Positions 15,059 to 23,042 of a stretch of 25,962 nucleotides of DNA are shown piece after piece (the stretch's first letter is position 1; every line of letters begins with the position of its first letter). A program made the position numbers and the translations under genes. Source of the DNA: CAYOHP01 sp964403795 [NCBI: uncultured bacterium] (GTDB taxonomy: Bacteria > Muiribacteriota > UBA6191 > CAZXTJ01); the NCBI GenBank assembly GCA_964403795.1, contig CAYOHP010000012.1:75502-101463 (forward strand), written 5' to 3'. The notes below the pieces were generated by a model that saw nothing but the letters and a program-made list of their open reading frames with translations, made no database searches and was not told the origin of the DNA.

Positions 15059-17293
15059 TCAGGCCCCGCGCGCCTCGCCCCGGGCCCGATCCTCGCAGAG
15101 CGTGACGGCTGCCGCCACGATCCGGTCCCGGCTCGGCAGCGCCAGGTCCATGGCGGGCCCCAGCGGCAGGTAGGTGTCGGCTCCCGTCACCATCGAGATC
15201 CGTGCCCCGGAGCCGATCCGTTCGACCAGGCCCGCCACCACCGCCTCGCCGAGGCCCCCGTTGCGCCGGCACTCGTCGACGACCAGCACCCGGCCGCAGG
15301 CCGCGGCATGCTCGGCCACCCGGTCGTGCGGCAGGGGAGAGAGCCAGCGCAGGTCCAGGACCCGGGCCCGGATCCCGTGCTTCTCGGCGAGGATCCGAGC
15401 GGCCTGGAGGGAGAGGTGGAGCCCGTTGGCATAGGTGACGACGAGCAGGTCCCTCGCTTCGGGATGGTGGATCCCGACCTCTCCCACGGCCACCGTCTCG
15501 CTCCGCTCGGGATAGGGCGCCATCCAACCGCCGTCGCCGTCGGTGTGGAGGTCCTTCATCGGATAGAGGGCGATCGGCTCGACGAAAGCCACCACCCTCC
15601 CGTCCTCCTTGGCCAGGGCCAGGCAGGTGCGGAGCAGCTTGGGGGCGTCTTCCGGACGCGACGGCGAACAGACCACCAGGCCCGGGATGTCCCGCAGCGC
15701 GCCCAGGCTGTTGTCGTTGTGGAAGTGCCCCCCGAAGCCCTTCTGGTAGCCGTAGCCGGCGATCCGCACCACCATCGGGTTGCGGAACTGGTCGTCGGAG
15801 AAGAACTGGAGCGAGCAGGCCTCGCTGCGGAGCTGGTCGAGGGCGTTGTGGAGATAGGCCAGGTACTGGATCTCGGGGATGGGGAGGAACCCGAGGTGGG
15901 CCGCCCCGATCGCCATTCCCAGGATGGCAGTCTCGTCGAGCAGGGTGTTGAAGACCCGCCCCGGTCCGAAGTCCTTGAGGAGTCCCGCGGTCACCCCGTA
16001 GACGCCGCCCTTCTTGGCGACGTCCTCCCCGAAGACCAGCGCCTCCGGGTACTCGGCCAGGGCCTCCCGCAGGGCCCGGTTGATGGTAGGCCCGAGCGGG
16101 AGCGGCTTGGCGTCGGCGAGCGACTTCGGGGTCTTCTCCCCGGAAGGGCCGCGGGCCCGGGCCGCGACCGCCTCGGGGTGGAACGGCGCCAGAGGCCGCA
16201 CCACCTCCTCGAGGGTGGAGAGCCGGGGGCAGGTGGCGGCCCGGGCCGAGTGGCGGGCACCCTTCTCGAGGGTCGCGAGATAGAGGTCGCGGAGCTCCTC
16301 GGGGGTGGCGATCCCGGCCTCGACCAGGATCCTGGCCGTGGCCAGCACCGGGTCCTGGGCCCAGGTCGCCTCGATCTCGGCCTGCGATCGGTAGGTGTGC
16401 TCGACGTCGCTGCCGGCGTGCCCCAGGAGGCGAACCGTGCGGAGGTGGAGGAAGGTAGGGCGGCGCCGGGTGCGGCAGTGCTCCACGGCCTCGGCCGCGA
16501 CCTCCCAGGCGTCGACCAGGTCGAGGCCGTCGGCGCGGAAATAGCGGAACCCGGGGTGCCCCCGCATGCGGCTCTCGACCCACCCATCGGGGGTCGGGAC
16601 GCTGATCCCCAGGCCGTTGTCCTCGCAGACCATGAGGATCGGGACCGGCACGTTCTGGGTCGAGAGCCAGGCCGCCGAGTTGAGCGCCCCCTGCGAGGTG
16701 GAGTGGTTGAGCGAGGCATCCCCGAAGGAGACCACCGCGATCGCGTCCCGCGGCACCGGGAGCCCGAGCTTCAGGCGGTGTCCCCGGTCGATGGCGACCG
16801 CCGCGCCCACCGCCTTGGGGAGGTGCGAGGCGATGGTGCTGGTCTGGGGAGGGGTCCAGAGGGGGCGGCTCCCCCAGACCTTGTGACGGCCTCCCGAGAC
16901 GGGGTCGAGAGAGGTCGCGGTGAGCGAGAGGATGGCGTCCTGGAACTCGTCGTGCTCGGGGTCGAGCCGGGCCCTCTGCATCATGAAGGCGCCGGAGCGG
17001 TAGTGGAGGAAGCACGGGTCGTCCCGGCGCAGGTGGTCCGCCACCGCGGCGTTGCCCTCGTGCCCGCTCGAGCCGATCGTGTAGAAGCCCTGGTTCCGGG
17101 CCCGCAGGTGCCTGGCCTCGAAGTCCACCGATCGCGACATGAGCTGCGACTCGAAGAGTTCGAGGAGCTTCTCCCCGGTGAGCGTGCCCTCGGAGCGCAC
17201 CGGCAGACGGGCCGGGCGGGGGGTGACGGACGGTGCTCCCGACAGGTAGTCGAGGAGCTGTTCATGGATCGCGTCGCAGGGATGGCGGCTCAT
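15059..17293 (-). CDS. 2-oxoacid dehydrogenase E1, alpha and beta fused
   Basis: This 744-residue protein joins an E1 alpha domain (about 45-380; ThDP/Mg motif from GDA at 191-193 to EDN at 224-226) to an E1 beta domain (about 398-744; VFGEDVAKKGGVYGVT, then RVLDLRWLSPLP in the C-terminal transketolase part). Single-chain E1 proteins of this kind are known, usually annotated as branched-chain 2-oxoacid (2-oxoisovalerate) dehydrogenase E1. It differs clearly from the split PdhA/PdhB upstream, so the genome has two E1 types, and this one must use an E2 encoded elsewhere. It starts 12 bases after the stop of the membrane-only gene, without a clear Shine-Dalgarno, and is probably the last gene of that transcript. 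Substrate is inferred from family habit, not proven. Confidence 0.88.
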   Translation of the reverse strand: MSRHPCDAIHEQLLDYLSGAPSVTPRPARLPVRSEGTLTGEKLLELFESQLMSRSVDFEARHLRARNQGFYTIGSSGHEGNAAVADHLRRDDPCFLHYRSGAFMMQRARLDPEHDEFQDAILSLTATSLDPVSGGRHKVWGSRPLWTPPQTSTIASHLPKAVGAAVAIDRGHRLKLGLPVPRDAIAVVSFGDASLNHSTSQGALNSAAWLSTQNVPVPILMVCEDNGLGISVPTPDGWVESRMRGHPGFRYFRADGLDLVDAWEVAAEAVEHCRTRRRPTFLHLRTVRLLGHAGSDVEHTYRSQAEIEATWAQDPVLATARILVEAGIATPEELRDLYLATLEKGARHSARAATCPRLSTLEEVVRPLAPFHPEAVAARARGPSGEKTPKSLADAKPLPLGPTINRALREALAEYPEALVFGEDVAKKGGVYGVTAGLLKDFGPGRVFNTLLDETAILGMAIGAAHLGFLPIPEIQYLAYLHNALDQLRSEACSLQFFSDDQFRNPMVVRIAGYGYQKGFGGHFHNDNSLGALRDIPGLVVCSPSRPEDAPKLLRTCLALAKEDGRVVAFVEPIALYPMKDLHTDGDGGWMAPYPERSETVAVGEVGIHHPEARDLLVVTYANGLHLSLQAARILAEKHGIRARVLDLRWLSPLPHDRVAEHAAACGRVLVVDECRRNGGLGEAVVAGLVERIGSGARISMVTGADTYLPLGPAMDLALPSRDRIVAAAVTLCEDRARGEARGA

Positions 17294-17305
17294 GGAACGG
17301 GCAGT

Positions 17306-17947
17306 CTAGGCCGCCCGGGAAGCGGCATCAAGCGGGGGGGAGTCGGGCGCAGGGGACCCCGCGATCCGGAGCGAGACCAGCACCGTGATCCCCCCGAGCA
17401 GCCCCAGCGTGGCGCGGGCCCCCAGGGCCGGGAGCAGGAACAGCCCGGGGAGGAAGGTCCCTACCAGGCTGCCCAGGGTGCCGGCTCCGAAGACCCGTCC
17501 CGAAACGGTCCCCGAGTCCTCGGCCCCGGGCGCCAGCAGCCGGATCGCCACCGGGCTGGTCATCGAGAGGACCAGGACCGGCGGGGCGATCAGCAGCGCC
17601 AGGGCGAGCCCGACGCCCGCCGGGAGCGGGAGCGATCCGGCCGAGGCCAGCGGCGAGAGGATCCAGGGAGCGATCCAGGGAAGGCCGACGACGAGGGCCC
17701 CGGAGACCTGCAGGACCCGGCGAAGGGTCACGGTCTCGGGACGGAGGTGCGCCAGACGCCCGCCCAGTTCGTAGCCGGCGGTCAGGGCCACCAGGACCAG
17801 TGCCAGGAGCAGGGTCCAGACCAGATCGGAGGACCCGAACCAGGGGGCCAGCAGGTGGGCAGCGGTCATCTCGACCCCCATGAGGACCAGGCCCGCCGTG
17901 AACACCGCGGGGAGGATCCCTCGGACTTCCGGATGGATCGGGGTCAC
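17306..17947 (-). CDS. Membrane-only paralogue of the SpeE-like protein's N-terminal half
   Basis: The 213-residue product has about six membrane segments and no soluble domain. It aligns along its length with residues 8-200 of the protein encoded just upstream. Shared marks are VEMTAAHLLAPWFG against VEVSASRLLAPYYG, GYELGGRLA against GYRWGGRLA, SPVAIRLL against SPYAVRLL, and GAGTLGSLVGTF against ALGALGSLAGTF. It lacks the C-terminal methyltransferase-like domain. The GTG at 17947 overlaps the upstream stop (GTGA), so translation is coupled and the two could form a heteromeric membrane unit. The frame is open far upstream, but that part is a shadow of the neighbour. Relation to the neighbour is seen directly; function unknown. 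Confidence 0.8.
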   Translation of the reverse strand: MTPIHPEVRGILPAVFTAGLVLMGVEMTAAHLLAPWFGSSDLVWTLLLALVLVALTAGYELGGRLAHLRPETVTLRRVLQVSGALVVGLPWIAPWILSPLASAGSLPLPAGVGLALALLIAPPVLVLSMTSPVAIRLLAPGAEDSGTVSGRVFGAGTLGSLVGTFLPGLFLLPALGARATLGLLGGITVLVSLRIAGSPAPDSPPLDAASRAA

Positions 17948-19626
17948 GGCATGCCTCCCGTCCTGGCGGCTTCCGCGGCGGCGGCTTCGGCCGCCAGTTC
18001 GAAGAGCATGCGGTGCGAGTACCACTCGATGGCCGAGTGGTCGTCGGTGTGGACCAGTTCCGGCTCCGGGGCCCGCAGCCGTTCCAGGACCGAGAGGTTC
18101 TGCAGGCACTTGGCAGCGATCTCCGGGTTCCCCATGGCCTCGGCGCGGGCCCGGATCCGGGCATTGCGCTGCGGGTCGAGCCGGCGCAGGTCCAGCGGGC
18201 GTGCGGAGGCGAGCACCAGACAGTTGCGACCGATCCCGTCGGGGCCGACCACGTCCAGGTACCCCACCTCGGGGAACGCCTCCTTCACGGTGGAGAGGAC
18301 GCTCGAGAGGAAACGGGTCTTCTTCCCCAGCGAGACCACGTTCATCACCAGGAACCCGTGCTCCGCCAGGTGTTCCCGGACCTCCCGGAAGAACTCCACG
18401 GTGGCCAGGTGGAAGGGGACGTAGGGTTGCCGGTAGCAGTCGATGGCGATGGCGTCCCAGCGCTCGCCGGGGCGTCGGCGCAGGAACCGGCGGGCGTCCT
18501 CGGCATGGCAGGTCAGGCGACCGGTCGCCTCCGCCTCGGCGATCCCGAAGTGGGTCCTGCCCGCCTCCAGGATCCCGGGGTCGATCTCCACCCCGTCGAC
18601 CGAGGCGAGTTCCCCGGCCGGGAAGATCCGGATCCACTGGTGGGCCAGGGTGCCGGCGCCCAGGCCCAGGATCAAGGTCCGGGCCGGGGGCGCCTCCGGG
18701 AGCAGGAAGGGAAGCACCGCCAGGTTGTCGTAGTAGGCGCCCACCAGCGGCGCGTGGGGATGGCGGGGGGCGTGGACCGAGTGGAACGAGAAGCCCTCGT
18801 TCAAGGCCAGGAAACGGGCGCTCCTGTCTCCCCGGAGGAAGCGGCCGGACTCCCCGAAGAGGCCCTTGCCCAGGTCCGCGGTCCCGAAAAGGGCAGCCTC
18901 GAGCACCGTGCCGTCGAAGACCTGCAGGAAGTTGTACGCGGTTTCCCGGGCCTCGACCAGCCCGGGCAGCACCTTCAAGGGGCCGAGCCGGGGAGCCAGC
19001 AGGGGGAAGGCAGCCAGGGCCGCGACCGCGATCGCACGGTGGCCTGCCAGTGCCAGACCGGTGGCGGCCAGCACCAGGCCCGAGGAGAGGATGGTGGCCT
19101 TGGAGCCGATCCAGGGCACCAGGACGAGCGGGGCGAAAGTCCCGGCCAGGCTCCCCAGGGCGCCCAGCGCATAGACCGAACCGGCGGAGCGGGCCGTGCC
19201 CCGTTCCTCCGAGAGCAGCCGCACCGCGTAGGGGCTGACCGCGCCCAGGAGGGTGAGAGGCCAGGCCAGGACGAGGATCATCCCGACCAGGCCCCCGATC
19301 ACACCTCCCGCCGAGTCGAGGTGGACGGCCCCGGCCAACACCGGTCCGGCCAGCCAGGGGACCAAGGCTACCCCCAGCCCGGAGACCACCATCACGAGTC
19401 CCAGATCCTTGGGATCCAGGCGACGGTCGGCCAGCCTTCCCCCCCAGCGGTACCCGACCGAGAGGGCTGCCATGATGGTCCCGATCACCAGCGTCCAGGC
19501 GATGAGGGTGGTCCCGTAGTACGGGGCCAGCAGGCGGGAGGCCGAGACCTCCACCGCCATGGTCACGGCGCCGGAGACGAGCAGGGTGACTGCGAGGGCC
19601 GTGGGGACCGGCGGGGAGGCCGACAC
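17944..19626 (-). CDS. Membrane protein with spermidine-synthase-like domain
   Basis: This 560-residue protein has an N-terminal block of about six membrane segments (8-210) and a C-terminal Rossmann domain of the spermidine synthase type (about 228-540): ETAYNFLQVFD, LILGLGAGTLAHQW with GLGAG at 321-325, VEIDP (346-350) and IDCYRQPYVPFHL (395-407). True spermidine synthases have DSxDP at that last site; here only the first Asp (396) remains and YRQPYVP follows, the pattern of the large group often named fused MFS/spermidine synthase. Polyamine-making activity is therefore doubtful; decarboxy-SAM or SAM binding remains likely. The GTG at 19626 sits right at the expected +1 of a TACAGT box. 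It heads a three-gene unit with the membrane-only paralogue and the fused E1, divergent from a DHS-family gene. Confidence 0.85.
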   Translation of the reverse strand: MSASPPVPTALAVTLLVSGAVTMAVEVSASRLLAPYYGTTLIAWTLVIGTIMAALSVGYRWGGRLADRRLDPKDLGLVMVVSGLGVALVPWLAGPVLAGAVHLDSAGGVIGGLVGMILVLAWPLTLLGAVSPYAVRLLSEERGTARSAGSVYALGALGSLAGTFAPLVLVPWIGSKATILSSGLVLAATGLALAGHRAIAVAALAAFPLLAPRLGPLKVLPGLVEARETAYNFLQVFDGTVLEAALFGTADLGKGLFGESGRFLRGDRSARFLALNEGFSFHSVHAPRHPHAPLVGAYYDNLAVLPFLLPEAPPARTLILGLGAGTLAHQWIRIFPAGELASVDGVEIDPGILEAGRTHFGIAEAEATGRLTCHAEDARRFLRRRPGERWDAIAIDCYRQPYVPFHLATVEFFREVREHLAEHGFLVMNVVSLGKKTRFLSSVLSTVKEAFPEVGYLDVVGPDGIGRNCLVLASARPLDLRRLDPQRNARIRARAEAMGNPEIAAKCLQNLSVLERLRAPEPELVHTDDHSAIEWYSHRMLFELAAEAAAAEAARTGGMP

Positions 19627-19632
19627 GCCCCC

Positions 19633-19638
19633 ACTGTA
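19633..19638 (-). promoter_or_regulatory. Possible -10 element for a leaderless SpeE-like transcript
   Basis: On the minus strand TACAGT (19638 down to 19633) ends six bases before the GTG start at 19626, where transcription would begin, giving a leaderless mRNA. No Shine-Dalgarno and no good -35 are visible. The identical hexamer occurs at 3857-3862 before the PDH operon. On the plus strand, TACGAT at 19660-19665 is a weak candidate for the DHS-like gene. Confidence 0.3.
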
Positions 19639-19690
19639 GCCGGGTCCCCGGGGAGGCGGTACGATGCCGCGGCTCCCCGAGGAGGATGAG

Positions 19691-20749
19691 ATGTCCCGCG
19701 AGCTCCATGACGGGGCCTGTGACGGCCTGACACCCCTGGTTCCCCTGGATGTCGAGAAGGCCACCTCGACCGCCGACCTGGTCCGCCGGATGCAGCGAAC
19801 GGCCTTCGGCGGTCGCAATCTCGGCGAGGCCCTCGAGGTCACCAAGGCGATGATCCAGGATCCCGACTGCTTCGTGGTGATGACCCTCTCGGGAGCCATG
19901 ACGATGGCCAAGATGGGCCTCGTCATCTGCAGCATGCTGAAGCGCAAGTGGGTGGACGCCGTCGTCTCCACCGGCGCCCTCATCACCCACGGCCTGTCCG
20001 AGGGAGTGGGTGCGACCCACTACCAGTACAACCCTTCGATGAACGACGAGGAGCTCTTCGAGAAGGGCTACAACCGGGTCTACGACACCCTCGAGATGGA
20101 GATGAACCTCCAGAAGGACGAGGAGGTCGTCCATGCCATGTTGCGGGGGCTCGACTGGTCGGAGCCGACCTCCTCCCACGAACTCTGCGCCGCCCTCGGC
20201 AAGAAGCTCCACGACGAGGGGCACATGCCCTCGATCCTGGGCCACGCCCACCGGGCCGGCGTGCCGGTCTACATCCCGGCCTTCACCGACTCCGAGATGG
20301 GTCTCGACGTCTCCTCCTTCGTGCTCGGGCCGGCGATCCGCGCCAACCGCCAGAAGCCGCTCGCCGAGCTGCTCACCCAGGTCCCGAGCTTCAACCCCTT
20401 CCGCGATCTCCACGACCTGACCCGGCGGGTCAGCCAGGCCAAGAAGGTCGGGATCTTCACCATCGGCGGGGGGGTGCCCCGGAATTGGGCGCAGCAGATC
20501 GCCTGCTTCGTGGAGATCCTGAACGACCGCTACGGGCAGGAATGGCCGGTCCCGAGGATCCAGTACGCGGTCCGGATCTGTCCCGAGCCGGTCCACTGGG
20601 GCGGGCTCTCCGGGTGCACCTATTCCGAGGGCGTGAGCTGGGGCAAGTTCGTGCCCCCGGCCGAGGGCGGGAAGTTCGCCGAGGTCTACGCCGATGCCAC
20701 CCTGGCCTGGCCCATCCTGGTCAGGGCCCTGATCGAGGAACTCGGGTAG
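19691..20749 (+). CDS. Deoxyhypusine synthase family protein
   Basis: The 352-residue product follows the deoxyhypusine synthase fold, whose eukaryotic and archaeal members transfer the aminobutyl group of spermidine to a lysine of eIF5A using NAD. Conserved parts are TLSGAMTMAKMG (65-76), FTDSEMGLDV, IGGGVPRNWAQQ (258-269), and VSWGK with Lys319, which matches the human enzyme's catalytic Lys329 (SWGK); Glu313 and Trp317 also match. Two sites differ: the KHH region of human DHS, with an active-site His, reads RNW here, and human Asp316 corresponds to Leu. Bacteria lack hypusine, and related bacterial enzymes act on small amines, so a polyamine such as homospermidine, agmatine derivative or similar is plausible. 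The ATG at 19691 has GAGGAGG (19679-19685) five bases upstream; an ATG at 19664 is in frame but less likely. Confidence 0.88.
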   Translation: MSRELHDGACDGLTPLVPLDVEKATSTADLVRRMQRTAFGGRNLGEALEVTKAMIQDPDCFVVMTLSGAMTMAKMGLVICSMLKRKWVDAVVSTGALITHGLSEGVGATHYQYNPSMNDEELFEKGYNRVYDTLEMEMNLQKDEEVVHAMLRGLDWSEPTSSHELCAALGKKLHDEGHMPSILGHAHRAGVPVYIPAFTDSEMGLDVSSFVLGPAIRANRQKPLAELLTQVPSFNPFRDLHDLTRRVSQAKKVGIFTIGGGVPRNWAQQIACFVEILNDRYGQEWPVPRIQYAVRICPEPVHWGGLSGCTYSEGVSWGKFVPPAEGGKFAEVYADATLAWPILVRALIEELG

Positions 20750-23042
20750 TCCGTCCGGGGGCGAGGGGGCGCTCCGCCAGGCGTCCCAGCGCGGCGAGAT
20801 CCGGATGGCCCGGCTCCAGCTCCGCGGCCAGCAGCCGGCGGGCGGTGCGCGCCTCGTGGCGGGCCCGGTCCTCGCTCCCGGTGGCCGCCAGGGCCAGCGC
20901 CCGCGCCGCCCCCAACCGGGCGGTAGGCCAGCCCTCCGGGCCATGCGACGAGGCCGCGACCTGGAGCGCGGCTTCCAGCTCGCGCACCGCCTCCTCGCCG
21001 CGACCGGCGGCCAGGGCCTGGAGCGCCCGCTCTTCCCGGGCCCGGAGCAAGATCGGGGACTCCGGGCGGTAGCCGGCAGAGAGGCGGTCCCAGGGCTCGA
21101 GGGCCCTGGCTGCGGCTTCGGGGTCCCCGCTGCGACGGAGCACCTCGGCGATCCGGCAGCGATCGGGGAGGGAGGCCGGATTGTCCGCCCCGAAGGTTCC
21201 GAGGATCCCCTGCAAGGCCTCTTCGGCGCCCCGGAGGGCCAGGGAGTCCCGTCCTGCGAGCGCTGCGGTCCAGGCCTCGATCTGGCGTAGCCGGATCGAG
21301 GTCAGGGATCCGCTCCTCGTCCGGTCGGCGGCCTCCCGGGCTCCGGGATAGAGGCGGGCGGCACCCCGGGTGTCGCCCCGTTCCAGGCGGGAAGCGAGGA
21401 GCAGGAAGCGGGCCTCGGCGACCAGGGGCGAGGAAGGACTCCCGGGACCGAGCCGATCCAGGGCTTCGGCAAGGGCCTCGGCGGCGCGGGGACCCTGGCG
21501 CCGGCTGCGGTCCTCGGCCCTTGCGGTCGCCAGGGCCAGATCGGTCTCCCCGGGCGCAGGCGATCCATGGCGACGCCTCAGGATGGCGGCGGTGGCGAGA
21601 TCGCGATCGGCCCCCGCGAGGTCGCCCAGGAGCGAGCGCATGCGGGCGAGCCGCAGCCTGGCGTCGCCGGACTGGCGCCCCGGAGGATGGACTGCCGGGC
21701 CTCGTCGAGGAATCCGGGGGCGCAGGCAGGCTTCGAGATTGCCGATCCCGGCCTCCAGGCGGCCCTCCAGGAAGTCGAGTTCTCCCAGGTCGAAGCAGAC
21801 CGCGAGCGCCGCGGGTTCGAAGCGCATGCTCCTCGGGTCGAGGTCGGGGCGGGCGGAGACGAGCTCGCGACGGGCGGCCGCGAACTCCCCGTGCGCGAGC
21901 AGCACCGCGCCGAGCCGACGGTGGGCGGCGCGGCCCGGATCCTCGGTGTCGGCCGGGGCGGTGACGGGACCCGACGCGGAAGCCGCCGAAGCGCTCGCCA
22001 GGGAGGAGCGGGCCCACTCCTCGGCGAGCCGAGGCCAACCGGCCTCCAGGGCCAGGGCGGAGAGGGCGCCGAGGACTTCCGCGGGCGGCGGGTGACCCGA
22101 TTCCCGGAGCAGCCCGAGGAAGCTCTCGGCGGTCTCCATGGCGGCGTCGAGGCGCCCGCGGTCGACCAGGATCCCCAGCCGGATCCACCGGGGCGCCAGG
22201 AGGGCGCCGCTTCGTTCCTGGTGCTCCCCGCCCAGGAGCAGTTCGGCCCGCCCCAGCGACAGGAGCGCCTCGTCGAGTCGATCGGCCGACGCCAGGGCGG
22301 GGGCCCAGTGGAGCAGGGCCCTGGCAACCTCCGGGGAGTCGCTGCCGAGGTTTCGCTCGAGGCCCCGGAGCGCATCCTCGAAACCCTCCAGGGCTTCCGG
22401 GAGCCGACCGGAAGAGGCGAGTGCCGAGGCGAGCGCCAGCCGGCTCCGGGCAAACGACGCGGACTCGGCACCCCGATGACGGAGATCGAGCTCCAGCGCC
22501 CTGCGGGCCAGGCCCACCGCCACTTCGCCCTGGCTCAGCAGCAGGCGACACCGGGAGGCCGAACGATAGGCTTCGGCGGTGGCCTCCCCGGCTTCGCCCT
22601 CGGCCTGGCGGGCCCGCGTCAGGTTGGCGGTGACCAGCCCGATCGACCCGGCCTCGTCGTCCCGCTGGGCGAGGAGCGCGGCCAGCAGTGCGCTGAGCCT
22701 GGCGGCGACCGCAAAGGGGACACCCTCGATCGTCCCGGAGGCGGGGATCAGCGAACGGAGCCTGGTCTCGAGATCGCCCCCGCCGGGACTGTCGAAGGCG
22801 GACACCAGGGCCGCGACCCGGTCGGCCTGGTCCCCTTCGAGGGAAGCGACCAGGGCGGGCTCGCGGCCGTCGAGGAGGACTCCGGGGAATCGGACCCCGG
22901 CCAGCGGATCGGCGGCGGCGGTGCCCACCAGGGCCGCCAGGAGGGCGGTCGCGGCTGTTCGCGCGATCGCGAGTCCCGTCACCGCGGGGAGGGTCCCCCG
23001 GGGATGGCGGGCGCCGGTTCCGCCCCGGATCGGCGCCGTCAT
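20721..23042 (-). CDS. Large exported TPR-like protein
   Basis: The 773-residue protein has an N-terminal hydrophobic segment (about 20-44, ending GTAAA before DPLAG) that is probably a signal peptide, followed by a long all-helical Ala/Leu/Arg-rich array with TPR-like units, for instance ALASALASSGRLPEALEGFE and LGAVLLAHGEFAAARRELV. No catalytic domain is seen. The ATG at 23042 overlaps the stop of the potC-potD fusion (ATGA), so it is made together with the transporter. Its 3' end overlaps the convergent DHS-like gene by 29 bases. Similar to the NB-ARC/TPR and kinase-linked TPR tails found in many large genomes, but here alone. A scaffold or partner of the binding protein is a reasonable guess. 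Confidence 0.75.
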   Translation of the reverse strand: MTAPIRGGTGARHPRGTLPAVTGLAIARTAATALLAALVGTAAADPLAGVRFPGVLLDGREPALVASLEGDQADRVAALVSAFDSPGGGDLETRLRSLIPASGTIEGVPFAVAARLSALLAALLAQRDDEAGSIGLVTANLTRARQAEGEAGEATAEAYRSASRCRLLLSQGEVAVGLARRALELDLRHRGAESASFARSRLALASALASSGRLPEALEGFEDALRGLERNLGSDSPEVARALLHWAPALASADRLDEALLSLGRAELLLGGEHQERSGALLAPRWIRLGILVDRGRLDAAMETAESFLGLLRESGHPPPAEVLGALSALALEAGWPRLAEEWARSSLASASAASASGPVTAPADTEDPGRAAHRRLGAVLLAHGEFAAARRELVSARPDLDPRSMRFEPAALAVCFDLGELDFLEGRLEAGIGNLEACLRPRIPRRGPAVHPPGRQSGDARLRLARMRSLLGDLAGADRDLATAAILRRRHGSPAPGETDLALATARAEDRSRRQGPRAAEALAEALDRLGPGSPSSPLVAEARFLLLASRLERGDTRGAARLYPGAREAADRTRSGSLTSIRLRQIEAWTAALAGRDSLALRGAEEALQGILGTFGADNPASLPDRCRIAEVLRRSGDPEAAARALEPWDRLSAGYRPESPILLRAREERALQALAAGRGEEAVRELEAALQVAASSHGPEGWPTARLGAARALALAATGSEDRARHEARTARRLLAAELEPGHPDLAALGRLAERPLAPGRTTRVPRSGP

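Noticed and set aside
15308-18424. Very long open frame on the plus strand opposite the fused E1 and SpeE-like genes.
   Set aside because: It runs antisense to well-recognised genes, has low-complexity Gly/Arg/Glu-rich composition and no known motif. Such frames are expected in very GC-rich DNA.
17944-19626. Naming this gene speE (spermidine synthase).
   Set aside because: The DSxDP catalytic signature is not kept and a membrane domain is fused in front, so activity as a spermidine synthase is not supported.
17948-20944. In-frame extension of the membrane-only gene far upstream, to about 1200 residues.
   Set aside because: The extension overlaps the SpeE-like gene in another frame and reads as low-complexity sequence; the GTGA overlap at 17944-17947 gives a natural start.
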